Source: Dermatophilus congolensis
GTDB taxonomy: Bacteria > Actinomycetota > Actinomycetes > Actinomycetales > Dermatophilaceae
NCBI GenBank assembly: GCA_030538115.1
Contig: JAUNUP010000035.1
Location: 1-28,849, forward strand
Reading direction: 5' to 3'
Length of the DNA stretch: 28,849 bases
Within the stretch, counting starts at the first letter, position 1. Each line of letters begins with the position of its first letter. Shown here piece after piece: positions 7,008 to 14,642 of this stretch. The notes under the pieces are model-generated. The model did not search any database and was not told where the DNA came from. It was given only the letters and a program-made list of their open reading frames with translations. The translations under genes and the position numbers were made by a program.

Positions 7008-8357
7008 GTGAAGTTGACCATTCTCGGAGGAGGCGGCTTTCGGGTGCCGCTCGTCTACGGCGCGCTCCTGGGCGACACACATTCGTCACGGGTGAGCGAT
7101 GTGGCCCTGTACGACGTCGACGCGGCCCGGCTCGCGGCGATCTCCGCTGTGCTCACGCAGATGGGTTCCGGTCACGACGATCCACCGCGCGTGCACGCGA
7201 CCTCCGACCTCGACGGGGCCCTCGCCGGAGCCGATTTCGTGTTCTCCGCGATCCGGGTCGGCGGAGTCGAGGCGCGCACGATCGACGAACGCGTCGCCCT
7301 CTCCCTGGGGGTGCTCGGACAGGAGACGACCGGCCCCGGCGGGCTCGCGTATGCCCTGCGGACGGTGCCGGAGGCGGTGCGGATCGCCGAACGGATCCGG
7401 GCATGCGCACCCGATGCGTGGACGATCAACTTCACCAATCCGGCGGGCATCGTCACGGAGGCGATGGGCAGGGTGCTGGGAGACCGGGTCGTCGGCATCT
7501 GTGACTCGCCGATCGCGTTGGCACGCAGGGCTGCCCGCGCGTGCGGTGTCGATCCCGCGGTGACCGACCTGGACATCGACTACGTCGGCCTCAACCACCT
7601 CGGGTGGCTGCAGGGGCTGCGGGCGGACGGGCGCGACCTCCTGCCCGGGCTCGTGCAGGATCCCGCGCGGCTGGCGACCATCGAGGAGGGGCGTCTGTTC
7701 GGGCCGGAGTGGCTGGGCCTGCTCGGCGCGATCCCCAACGAATATCTGTACTACTACTACTTCACCCGCGACGCGGTCGGCGCGATCCTCGCTGCCGATC
7801 AGACCCGGGGCGAATTTCTCCGCCAACAGCAATCGGCGTTCTACGCGGAGATCGAGCGGACACCCGAGCAGGCACTCGCGACTTGGCGGCGGGCGCGCGA
7901 GGAGCGCGACGCGACGTACATGAAAGAGGCCCGAGAGGCGGAGGAGCAGCGCGACGCCGCCGACATCGAGGGCGGCGGATACGAGGGAGTCGCCCTCGCG
8001 ATCATGGCCGCGATCAGCCGCGGTGAACCTGCGACGCTCATCCTCAACGTGCCCAGCGGGGGAGTCGTCGGCTGCGTACCGGACGACGCCGTGGTCGAGG
8101 TGCCGTGCGCCGTCGACCGCAACGGACCCCGACCGCTGCCGGTCTCCGCTCCGACGGGTCACATGGCCGGGCTGATGCAGCAGGTCAAAGAGGTGGAGCG
8201 GCTCACGATCGCATCCGCGCTCGAACCCTCGCCGTCGTTGGCGCTCAAGGCGTTCGCGCTACATCCGCTCGTCGACTCGGTCACCACCGCACGCCGACTC
8301 CTCGACGGCTACCGCGACGCGAACCCCCTCATCGGGCAGCTCTTCGCCGGCCGCTGA
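7008..8357 (+). CDS. Family 4 glycoside hydrolase (6-phospho-glycosidase type)
   Basis: GH4 enzymes cleave glycosides by a redox-elimination mechanism using NAD+ and a divalent metal, often on 6-phosphorylated substrates. The 449-residue protein begins MKLTILGGGGFRVP, the Rossmann NAD site. INFTNPAG (N144) contacts the substrate, C165 in CDSP and H197 in GLNHLGW are the likely metal ligands, and NEYLYYYYFTRD follows in the second domain. The residues after the metal-ligand Cys track specificity in this family: CDMP in phospho-alpha-, CNVP in phospho-beta-glucosidases. CDSP matches neither exactly, so the anomer preference is open. The GTG start is chosen from the family N-terminus and the -10 hexamer 7 nt upstream. 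The gene is divergent from the kinase. Confidence 0.92.
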   Translation: MKLTILGGGGFRVPLVYGALLGDTHSSRVSDVALYDVDAARLAAISAVLTQMGSGHDDPPRVHATSDLDGALAGADFVFSAIRVGGVEARTIDERVALSLGVLGQETTGPGGLAYALRTVPEAVRIAERIRACAPDAWTINFTNPAGIVTEAMGRVLGDRVVGICDSPIALARRAARACGVDPAVTDLDIDYVGLNHLGWLQGLRADGRDLLPGLVQDPARLATIEEGRLFGPEWLGLLGAIPNEYLYYYYFTRDAVGAILAADQTRGEFLRQQQSAFYAEIERTPEQALATWRRAREERDATYMKEAREAEEQRDAADIEGGGYEGVALAIMAAISRGEPATLILNVPSGGVVGCVPDDAVVEVPCAVDRNGPRPLPVSAPTGHMAGLMQQVKEVERLTIASALEPSPSLALKAFALHPLVDSVTTARRLLDGYRDANPLIGQLFAGR

Positions 8358-8453
8358 GCCCTGCCCGTGCGCCGGAGGCCCTTCGGCGAGATGGCGCGTT
8401 CGCCTACCCAGTTGGGCCGCACGGCAAAGGTCCCTCGCGCTCCGCTCGTGGCG

Positions 8454-9035
8454 TCAGCCGAGGACGCCCATGCCTTCGAGGATCATCCACACACCGAAGA
8501 GCACGAATAGCACGGCGGCACCGATCTTGATCGTCTTCTCCGGGAGGCGGCGGCCGAGCACCGCTCCGACTCCGATGGCGAGGGCATCGGCCGCGACCAT
8601 GCCGACAGTTGAGCCGATCCACGTGCCGAACCAGCCGTGCTGCGTGGCGAGGGTGATGGTGGCGAGCATCGTCTTGTCGCCGAGTTCAGCGAGGAAGAAC
8701 GCCATGCCAACGGCCAGGATCGCGGCGCCGGTGGCGTGTTTCGCCTTCGACGCCTCCGCGTCGGTGAGCTCGTCACCACGCAGGGTCCAGGCACCGAAGA
8801 CGATGAAGGCCAGGCCCGCGATGATCGCGATGACGCCCTGATATTCGGCGAACGAGGCTCCGATGAAGTAACCGATGCCCACGGAGGCGAGGTGCACGAT
8901 CGCCGTCGCCGCAGAGATGCCGATGAGCACGTCGCGGGCGCGGTAGCGGGTGGCGAAGGTCATCGCCATGAGTTGGCTCTTGTCGCCGAGCTCCGCCACG
9001 AAGATCACCGCGGTGGAGAGCAGGAAGGCGTACAT
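8454..9035 (-). CDS. GDT1/TMEM165 (UPF0016) family Mn2+ exporter
   Basis: An integral membrane cation transporter of 193 residues with six predicted helices in two homologous halves. Each half has the family signature ExGDKS/T: E15-L-G17-D18-K19-S20 and E117-L-G119-D120-K121-T122. Bacterial members export Mn2+ and so protect against manganese excess. The charged linker between halves (GDELTDAEASKAKH) is typical. AAAGGA ends 5 nt before the ATG. The 5' leader contains a yybP-ykoY Mn2+ riboswitch, which strongly supports the manganese role. The gene is convergent with the GH4 gene and unrelated to the sugar locus. Confidence 0.93.
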   Translation of the reverse strand: MYAFLLSTAVIFVAELGDKSQLMAMTFATRYRARDVLIGISAATAIVHLASVGIGYFIGASFAEYQGVIAIIAGLAFIVFGAWTLRGDELTDAEASKAKHATGAAILAVGMAFFLAELGDKTMLATITLATQHGWFGTWIGSTVGMVAADALAIGVGAVLGRRLPEKTIKIGAAVLFVLFGVWMILEGMGVLG

Positions 9036-9040
9036 GGGGG

Positions 9041-9050
9041 TCCTTTCGGC
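9041..9050 (-). promoter_or_regulatory. Ribosome binding site of the Mn2+ exporter, probably sequestered
   Basis: The minus strand reads GCCGAAAG (9050-9043) running into AAAGGA (9046-9041), 5 nt before the ATG. GCCGAAAG is a perfect complement of CTTTCGGC (9122-9115), which is also the 3' strand of the riboswitch P1 helix. The two pairings exclude each other, which predicts ligand-controlled translation initiation. Confidence 0.5.
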
Positions 9051-9114
9051 GCGCAGCCGAGGTGAACCCGCAGGGATCTCTCGGCCGGAGGCGCCCGCAC
9101 TGGGTCGTCAGGTG

Positions 9115-9209
9115 GCCGAAAGTCTCGTCCGCCACCCGGAGGTGGCCTGCCGCGCCGGACCCGAAGGCCAGCATGTCGACGCGACTGTTGAGGACTACTC
9201 CCTTTCTCG
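9115..9209 (-). promoter_or_regulatory. yybP-ykoY manganese riboswitch
   Basis: Read on the minus strand, the 5' end has CCGAGAAAGGGAGTAG (9210-9195), matching the conserved GGGGAGTAG entry of this class. It continues with CCTCAACAG, a GC-rich central hairpin region, and ends GGCGGACGAGACTTTCGG, matching the conserved GACGAGACCTTT-like 3' end. P1 can form between CCG(A)GAAAG and CTTTCGG with one bulged A. The class binds Mn2+ and usually activates exporter genes; the downstream gene is a GDT1-type Mn2+ exporter. TAACCT (9221-9216) is a plausible -10 placing the transcript start at about 9209. Confidence 0.88.
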
Positions 9210-9254
9210 GTGAGCAGGTTAGCAGCCGGTGCCCGGCCGACCGAAAACAACCAT

Positions 9255-9274
9255 GTTTGGCCGGGCGGCCAAAC
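9255..9274. promoter_or_regulatory. TetR-type operator upstream of the DHA2 exporter
   Basis: A perfect inverted repeat GTTTGGCC-N4-GGCCAAAC lies in the divergent region between the Mn2+ exporter leader and the DHA2 gene. TTGGCC (9258-9263) with GACACT (9280-9285) could serve as -35/-10 of the exporter, so the repeat would overlap the -35. The TetR gene coupled to the exporter is the obvious candidate ligand-responsive repressor. Confidence 0.55.
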
Positions 9275-9341
9275 TTTGCGACACTGGCACCTCCTTGATC
9301 GACGACCCTTCAGAGGTCATCCCGAAAGACGTAGGTTTCTC

Positions 9342-11000
9342 GTGTCCGCCGTTCGCCGCTGGTCGGCAATCGCGATCCTCATCCTCCCGGTGCTGCTCGT
9401 CAGCATCGACATGAGCGTGCTCGGCATCGCCGTACCCGCGCTCAGCGCAGACCTCGACCCCAGCTCGAACCAACTGCTGTGGATCATCGACATCTACTCG
9501 TTCCTGCTCGCCGGCCTGCTCGTACTCATGGGCAGCCTCGGCGACCGCATCGGGCGAAAGCGGTTGCTGCTCATCGGGGCCCCCGCGTTCGGGGTCGCGT
9601 CAGTGATCGCGGCGTTCTCGACCTCCCCGGAGATGCTCATCGCCGCACGGGCGCTGCTCGGCATCGGGGGAGCGACCCTCATGCCCTCGACGTTGGGCTT
9701 GATCCGCACGATCTTTCCTGAGCGTCGCGAGCGCCGGGCCGCCATCGCCGTGTGGGGCGCGGCGTTCTCCGGAGGCGCAGCCATCGGGCCGGTGCTCGGC
9801 GGCTGGATGCTCGAGCACTACTGGTGGGGCTCGGTCTTCCTCATCAACGCGCCGGTTATGGTGCTCTTCCTCGTCGCCGCCGTCCCGCTGCTGCCGGAGT
9901 CGCGCGACCCCGCTCCCGGCCCCTTCGACCCCGTCTCCGCGCTGCTCATCATCGGCGGACTGCTGCCGGTCGTCTACGCGCTCAAGGCCGGGGTGCGGCA
10001 CCCCGATTGGACCGCCGCACTCGCCCTCGTCGTCGGCGTGAGCCTTCTCGTCGCGTTCGGGCGGCGCCAGAGCCGCGTCGAGCACCCGATGCTCGACCTC
10101 GGCCTGTTTCGCCGCCCCGGCTTCTCGCCTGCGGTGATGACCAACGTGATCGTCGTGTTCACGCTGGTCGGAGTGCTGTTCTTCTTTCCGCAGTACCTCA
10201 TGCTCGTGATGGGCCTGGGCTCTGCGGAGGCGGGCACGTGGCTGCTGCCGCTCGCCGCGGCGACCGTGCTCGGGTCGTTCCTGTCTCCGGTGTTCGCGCG
10301 GTTCGCGCCGGTGCGGGTGGTTATCGTCACCGGCCTCGCACTCATCACCGCCGGCCTCGCCACGGCGACCCGCCTCGACGACGCCACCGGCATGGCCACG
10401 TTCGCGCTGAGTTCGGTTCTCGTCGGCCTCGGTTCGGGGTTTGCCGAGACCCTCACCAACGACGTCATCCTCGCCGCCGCCCCACCCGAGCGCGCCAGCG
10501 CCGCCGGTGCGATCTCGGAGACGGGGTACGAGTTCGGCGGAGCGATGGGCACCGCGGTACTCGGCACGCTCGGCATGGCGGTCTACGCCCGCGGCATCGC
10601 GGCGATCGACGGCCTCACCGGCCCGCAGCAAGACGCTGCCCGCCAGACCCTCGGCGCCGCCCACGAACTCGCCGACACCCTGCCCTCGACCGCGGGGGAG
10701 GCGTTGCGCGCGGCGTCGTCCGCGTCCTTCGCCCACGGCATGGACGTGGTCGCGACGGTCTGCTCGATCGTCATCCTCGCGTCGCTCGTCATCGCGTGGC
10801 GAGGCCTCGACCCGCGCAAGGCCCCGAAGCCTTCCGTGGAGTCGTCCACGCGGTCGAACCTCGCCGACGCAGCCGGCGGCGCGAAAGCGGCAGCCAGCGC
10901 TGGAGTTTCAGTTGGCGGCGAGGCCGCAAGCGGCCCCGACGCCAGAGTTGCAGCGCACGCCGGGACCGCGGTCGAGCATCCCGCGGAAGTCGGATCGTGA
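9342..11000 (+). CDS. DHA2-family MFS drug exporter (EmrB/QacA-like)
   Basis: A 552-residue, 14-helix drug:proton antiporter of the DHA2 family, located in the cytoplasmic membrane. Helix 1 carries SIDMSVLGIAVPAL (DHA2 motif D1), the helix 2-3 loop has GSLGDRIGRKRLL (motif A, about residue 64-76), helix 4 has RALLGIGGATLMPST, and helix 5 has GAAFSGGAAIGPVLGGW (motif C), the antiporter signature. The C-terminal 55 residues are a hydrophilic Ala/Gly-rich tail. The GTG at 9342 is chosen because it directly precedes the basic segment before helix 1; a longer in-frame start at 9210 would run through the operator. The stop overlaps the TetR GTG by 4 bp (10997-11000). The substrate is unknown, probably a hydrophobic or cationic toxicant. 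Confidence 0.9.
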   Translation: MSAVRRWSAIAILILPVLLVSIDMSVLGIAVPALSADLDPSSNQLLWIIDIYSFLLAGLLVLMGSLGDRIGRKRLLLIGAPAFGVASVIAAFSTSPEMLIAARALLGIGGATLMPSTLGLIRTIFPERRERRAAIAVWGAAFSGGAAIGPVLGGWMLEHYWWGSVFLINAPVMVLFLVAAVPLLPESRDPAPGPFDPVSALLIIGGLLPVVYALKAGVRHPDWTAALALVVGVSLLVAFGRRQSRVEHPMLDLGLFRRPGFSPAVMTNVIVVFTLVGVLFFFPQYLMLVMGLGSAEAGTWLLPLAAATVLGSFLSPVFARFAPVRVVIVTGLALITAGLATATRLDDATGMATFALSSVLVGLGSGFAETLTNDVILAAAPPERASAAGAISETGYEFGGAMGTAVLGTLGMAVYARGIAAIDGLTGPQQDAARQTLGAAHELADTLPSTAGEALRAASSASFAHGMDVVATVCSIVILASLVIAWRGLDPRKAPKPSVESSTRSNLADAAGGAKAAASAGVSVGGEAASGPDARVAAHAGTAVEHPAEVGS

Positions 11001-11608
11001 GCACCCCGCGGCCACGACGCCCGCAGGTGCCGATGGCGCAACGCCGGGAGGAGCTGACGGAGGCGGCGCTGCGGGTCATGGGCCGCGATGGCGTATCGGC
11101 GCTGACCACCCGCGCGGTGGCCGTGGAGGCCGGCGTGCCCCACGGCTCCGTGCACTACGCCTTCTCCGGCAAACACGGGTTGCTCAAGGCGACGATCGCC
11201 GCCGATTCCGATTCGGCCGTGCGGTTGTTCGAGTCCGTCGCGACGCAGGGCGCGACTCCTGCCGAGGTGTTGGAGCGCGCCTTCCGGGAGTACACCGACC
11301 GTGTCGTCGCCGACCCCGAGACCGAACTCGTGCAACAGGAGCTCACCCTCATGGCGGTGCGCGACCCGTCGCTCGGCGCGCTCGTCGCCGAGGCGACGAC
11401 CGTCTACCGGGAGAGCCTCGGCCGCCTTCTCACCGACCTGGCAGACCAGACCGACCAGTCCTGGGACGCACCAGTGCCGATCATCGTCGAACAACTGCTC
11501 GGCCTGCTCTTCGGCATCACGGTGATGTGGCTCCTCGACCGCGACGAGCCCCTCCTGCGAGAAGCCCTGGCAGACGCGGCCAAAGCGACAGCGAACCGCC
11601 TGGCCTGA
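10997..11608 (+). CDS. TetR family repressor coupled to the DHA2 exporter
   Basis: A 203-residue regulator. The N-terminal helix-turn-helix reads LTTRAVAVEAGVPHGSVHYAF (about residues 36-56), followed by the SGKHGLL segment and a variable all-helical ligand domain (TetR_C type with PVPIIVEQLLGLLFGITVMWLL near the end). The GTG at 10997 overlaps the exporter stop as GTGA, giving translational coupling; an internal ATG at 11033 is an alternative that would still keep the DNA-binding domain. It probably represses the exporter through the inverted repeat at 9255-9274 and is released by an exporter substrate. The gene is followed by a large hairpin and a convergent transporter gene. Confidence 0.9.
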   Translation: MSTPRPRRPQVPMAQRREELTEAALRVMGRDGVSALTTRAVAVEAGVPHGSVHYAFSGKHGLLKATIAADSDSAVRLFESVATQGATPAEVLERAFREYTDRVVADPETELVQQELTLMAVRDPSLGALVAEATTVYRESLGRLLTDLADQTDQSWDAPVPIIVEQLLGLLFGITVMWLLDRDEPLLREALADAAKATANRLA

Positions 11609-11631
11609 CCCACCGCCTCCCCTTGCGGACG

Positions 11632-11731
11632 GGGTCGCGCCAAACGTACATGCCAAGTCCGGCGACTCACCACGAAATGCCTGGTCGCGGTGACACAGCC
11701 GAAGACTTTCCTTGTACGTGGTGCGCGACCC
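11632..11731. terminator. Long imperfect hairpin between convergent genes
   Basis: GGGTCGCGC-N3-ACGTAC (11632-11649) faces GTACGT-N3-GCGCGACCC (11714-11731): 15 of 18 positions pair, with a matched 3-nt internal loop. Inner arms AAGTC (11655-11659) and GACTT (11704-11708) could extend the stem. It lies between the TetR stop and the convergent BASS stop, so a bidirectional termination or transcript-end role is likely. It lacks a U tract, and its sequence is unrelated to the dispersed GTGCC repeat. Confidence 0.5.
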
Positions 11732-11743
11732 TGCGGCCGAGGG

Positions 11744-12733
11744 TCAGGAATCGGCCGCTTCCCGCGTCACATCGGAGCGGCGGCGGAAGTACATCGCCAG
11801 GAACGCGCCGGAGAGGTTGTGCCAGATCGAGAACACCGCGCCTGGCAGGGCAGCGGCGGGGTTGAAGTACTGGGCCGCGAGTCCGGCGGCGAGACCCGAG
11901 TTCTGCATGCCGACCTCGATGGCGATCGTGCGGGCCGAGCGGATCGGTTGCCGCGTGATGCGGCCGGCGAGGTAGCCGAGCAGGTAGCCGAGCCCGTTGT
12001 GCAGCACCACGGCGAGGAAGACGATCGCGCCTGCGGCCGCGACCCGCTCCGCCGAGCCGCCGACGACCGCGAGAACAACGCCGGAGATCGCGACCACCGA
12101 CACCCACGGCATGGCCGGAAGCAGCGGGTTGACGAGGCGGGGGAGAAGCATACGAATGACGAGTCCGCCGATCACGGGTATGAGCACGATCTGCATGATG
12201 CTCTTCGCCATCGCGAGGCCGTCAACGGGCATGTACTGCCCCGCGAGCCACAGCGTGAGCATCGGGGTCATGAGCGGGGCGAGCAGTGTGGAGATCGAGG
12301 TCATCGTCACCGACAACGCGGTATCGGCCTTCGCCAGGTAGGCAACGACATTGGAGGCCGTGCCGCCAGGCGCGCAGCCCACGAGAATCACCCCGGCCGC
12401 AAGGTCGGGCGGCAGACCGAGCGCGGCAGCGACCCCGAATCCGATGAGCGGCATGATCGCGTACTGCGCCAGGACTCCGATGAGGATCGGCCACGGCCGC
12501 GTCAGCACGAGCTTGAAGTCGGGAACGGTGAGCGTCAGGCCCATGCCGAACATGATGATCATGAGCAGCGTGTTGACGTGCGGGCCGACCTGCTTGGCCG
12601 TCGGCGATGCGAAATAGCCGAACGCCGCGGCGGCGAGCACGAGGATCGGGAACACGGTCACGGCGAGACGGGCGGATCGGTCTTCCGGCGACATCACCGG
12701 CGCGTTGGCGGTGCGGGGATCTGGAGCGGTCAT
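11744..12733 (-). CDS. Bile acid:sodium symporter (BASS) family transporter
   Basis: A 329-residue membrane protein of the BASS family, the group of ASBT and PanS-like sodium-coupled organic anion carriers. About ten hydrophobic segments are visible. GCAPGGTASNVVAYLAKAD is the conserved first crossover region with the sodium-binding site, followed by TSISTLLAPLMTP. EVGMQNSGLAAGLA is the second crossover region. The natural substrate is not evident; bacterial members carry bile acids, pantothenate precursors or other carboxylates. The ATG at 12733 is preferred because TATGAC lies 6 nt upstream (a leaderless pattern); GTG at 12763 is an alternative adding ten residues. It is divergent from the chemoreceptor gene. 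Confidence 0.9.
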   Translation of the reverse strand: MTAPDPRTANAPVMSPEDRSARLAVTVFPILVLAAAAFGYFASPTAKQVGPHVNTLLMIIMFGMGLTLTVPDFKLVLTRPWPILIGVLAQYAIMPLIGFGVAAALGLPPDLAAGVILVGCAPGGTASNVVAYLAKADTALSVTMTSISTLLAPLMTPMLTLWLAGQYMPVDGLAMAKSIMQIVLIPVIGGLVIRMLLPRLVNPLLPAMPWVSVVAISGVVLAVVGGSAERVAAAGAIVFLAVVLHNGLGYLLGYLAGRITRQPIRSARTIAIEVGMQNSGLAAGLAAQYFNPAAALPGAVFSIWHNLSGAFLAMYFRRRSDVTREAADS

Positions 12734-12739
12734 CCATCC

Positions 12740-12745
12740 GTCATA
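12740..12745 (-). promoter_or_regulatory. -10 element of probable leaderless promoter (BASS gene)
   Basis: The minus strand reads TATGAC, 6 nt and then the ATG at 12733. About 20 bp further upstream is a 17-bp motif (12764-12780) that recurs upstream of the GMC oxidoreductase gene. Confidence 0.4.
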
Positions 12746-12804
12746 CCGCCTGGTCGAGCACACCGCGAAATCCCTAGAGCTGCGTAACCCCTGGGGGGCT
12801 TCCC

Positions 12805-12830
12805 CTCAACCCTGATTCCGGACGGTCGAT
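12805..12830 (+). promoter_or_regulatory. Flagellar-sigma (FliA/WhiG-type) promoter candidate for the chemoreceptor
   Basis: CTCAA (12805-12809), a 15-nt spacer and GTCGAT (12825-12830) match the TAAA-N15-GCCGATAA layout of the sigma-28 family in spacing and in most -10 positions. It points at the chemoreceptor gene, a standard member of the flagellar/chemotaxis regulon. The leader would be about 80 nt and contains GC-rich hairpins such as CCCGC-TCC-GCGGG. Confidence 0.45.
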
Positions 12831-12917
12831 CTGGAACGCGAAGCACCCGCTCCGCGGGGGGCCTGTCGCGGCCGTCAGCCGCCCGAATCCGATACGACGC
12901 ACCGAAGGGGCCGTCAC

Positions 12918-14240
12918 ATGAGTAGGCAGCCGCGATCCACCACCGCGAGCTCGCGCGCCGCGGTGCAGAACGGCGAGTTCCAGCCCGGCATGGGCCTGGT
13001 GACGAAGCTGCTGCTCAACGGCCTTGTCACCGTGCTGTGTGCCGTGATGGTGGCCGGTACGACGATCTGGTCGTCGTTCTCGTTCGCGAGCGCGCTCGCC
13101 GACCTGTCGAGCGCCGCCGATCAGCTCGCCGACGCCGCCACCCGCGGCGCCGACCCCGCCCAACTCGTCGCGCTGAAAGACGCCGCGCAGGCCAGCGCCG
13201 AGGCTGCGGTCGTGCGCACCCGCATCGTCGTGAGCCTCGCCGTGCTCGTGGCGTGCGTGTTCATCATGACCCCGATGGGCATCGTCATCGTCGGGGTCCG
13301 CAAGGGCATCAACGAGATCAACGCCTCGCTCGCCGCGATCGCCAAGGGCGACCTCACGGTCGTTCCCGCCGTGACCTCGCGCGACGAGATGGGTCAGATG
13401 GCGCACTCCCTGCAGGGCACGATAGCCTCCCTCTCCGACACGCTGCGCCAGGTGGAGGCGAGCGCACGACGCGTCAACGAGGCCGCCTCGGGTGTCGGCG
13501 AGATCTCGTCGCAGGTCAGTTCCGCTGCCAAGGAGACCGCGTCGCACCTGCAGCAGGCCAAGGACGCCTCCGAGCAGGCGATCACCTCCGGTGAGCAGGC
13601 CGCTTCTGCCGTGGGCGAGATGGAGGACTCGATGCGGCGCATCGCGTCCGCCTCGTCGTCGAGCAGCGCCGTCACCGACGAGGCCGTCACGGAGGTGGGC
13701 GTGACCGTCGGCACGATGGAGCAGCTCGGCACCTCGTCGGCTGAGATCGGCTCGGTCATCTCCACGATTTCGGCGATCGCCGAGCAGACCAACCTCCTCG
13801 CGCTCAACGCGACGATCGAGGCGGCCCGCGCGGGCGAGACGGGCAAGGGCTTCGCCGTCGTCGCGGGTGAGGTGAAAGACCTGGCCTCGCAGACCGGCCA
13901 GGCCACCGAAGACGTCACTCACCGCATCGGCCAGATCCAGAGCGACACGCAGGCCGCGGTGTCCGCGATCGAGTCGATCGCCACCACCGCGGGCAAGATC
14001 CGGGAATCGCAGGACGAGATCACTCAGGTCGTCGACGAGCAGGCCCGCGCCGCAGAGCGCCTCAACTCCGTGCTCGGTGTCGCCGTGCGCTCGACCGGTG
14101 ACACCGCGAAGCTCGTCAACGACACGAGCCGCATCGCAGCGAACTTCGAGACCAACGCCGGCCAGATGCTCGCGTCGTCGGGCAACCTCAAGTCGGAGGC
14201 CGACACCTTGACGAGCCTGGTGGGCCGCTTCCGGTTCTGA
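12918..14240 (+). CDS. Methyl-accepting chemotaxis protein with minimal sensor domain
   Basis: A 440-residue chemoreceptor. TM1 spans about residues 28-51 and TM2 about 102-126, so only about 50 residues lie outside the membrane, too few for a four-helix bundle or Cache sensor domain. A HAMP domain follows (GDLTV and SRDEMGQM near residues 144-161), then a long coiled-coil signalling domain whose hairpin tip reads IAEQTNLLALNATIEAARAG and GKGFAVVAGEVKDLA (about residues 287-323), the CheA/CheW contact. There is no C-terminal CheR-tethering pentapeptide. Such receptors may sense membrane state, energy status or a partner protein. The gene is solitary, with no che or fla genes in the window, but its presence implies a motile organism. 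A sigma-28-like promoter lies upstream. Confidence 0.92.
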   Translation: MSRQPRSTTASSRAAVQNGEFQPGMGLVTKLLLNGLVTVLCAVMVAGTTIWSSFSFASALADLSSAADQLADAATRGADPAQLVALKDAAQASAEAAVVRTRIVVSLAVLVACVFIMTPMGIVIVGVRKGINEINASLAAIAKGDLTVVPAVTSRDEMGQMAHSLQGTIASLSDTLRQVEASARRVNEAASGVGEISSQVSSAAKETASHLQQAKDASEQAITSGEQAASAVGEMEDSMRRIASASSSSSAVTDEAVTEVGVTVGTMEQLGTSSAEIGSVISTISAIAEQTNLLALNATIEAARAGETGKGFAVVAGEVKDLASQTGQATEDVTHRIGQIQSDTQAAVSAIESIATTAGKIRESQDEITQVVDEQARAAERLNSVLGVAVRSTGDTAKLVNDTSRIAANFETNAGQMLASSGNLKSEADTLTSLVGRFRF

Positions 14241-14244
14241 CCGG

Positions 14245-14640
14245 CTACTTCGCGTCGGGGTCGGGCTGGTGCACGCCGAAGACGTTGCCCTCGGTGTCGA
14301 GGTAGTAGCCCTGCCAGGCCATTCCGGGCAGCGCCTGCTTCGGGAGGGCCACCGTGCCGCCCGCCGCGATGATCTTGCCGTGGGTCGCGTCGTAGTCGTC
14401 GCTGCCCATTGTCAGTACCGCGCCGTTCACGGGTGCGCCCGCCGGGGCTGCCTGGCCGTGACGCTGCATGATCGCGCCGTTGATGCCCGGCTGGTCGTCG
14501 GTGCCCGTGGTGCAGCCGATGTACGGTGCGCCCGCGTACTCGCTCCAGTCCTGAAACTCCCACCCGAACACGGCTCCGTAGAAGTCGCGGGCGCGGTGCA
14601 CGTCGTCGGCGTGAATCTCGAAGTGGATGACGCGGCTCAT
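14245..14640 (-). CDS. VOC (glyoxalase/bleomycin resistance) superfamily protein
   Basis: A 131-residue single-chain VOC protein with two beta-alpha-beta-beta-beta modules. It begins MSRVIHFEIHADDVHRARDF, the first metal-ligand strand and helix, continues with FGWEFQDW, and ends YYLDTEGNVFGVHQPDPDAK, the usual final strand with DxxGN. Proteins with this pattern are often annotated as glyoxalase-like, but many have no demonstrated enzyme activity. AAGGAG lies 7 nt before the ATG. It starts 2 nt after the stop of the LLM oxidoreductase gene, so the two are probably one transcript. Confidence 0.88.
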   Translation of the reverse strand: MSRVIHFEIHADDVHRARDFYGAVFGWEFQDWSEYAGAPYIGCTTGTDDQPGINGAIMQRHGQAAPAGAPVNGAVLTMGSDDYDATHGKIIAAGGTVALPKQALPGMAWQGYYLDTEGNVFGVHQPDPDAK

Positions 14641-14642
14641 GG

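Noticed and set aside
12837..12917. A possible GEMM (c-di-GMP) riboswitch before the chemoreceptor
   Set aside because: Just upstream, GGAACGCGAAGC (12833-12844) resembles the GGACGCAAAGC core and the target gene type fits, but the conserved GGCAAACC part and the second-stem sequence are missing. The leader only shows generic GC-rich hairpins.
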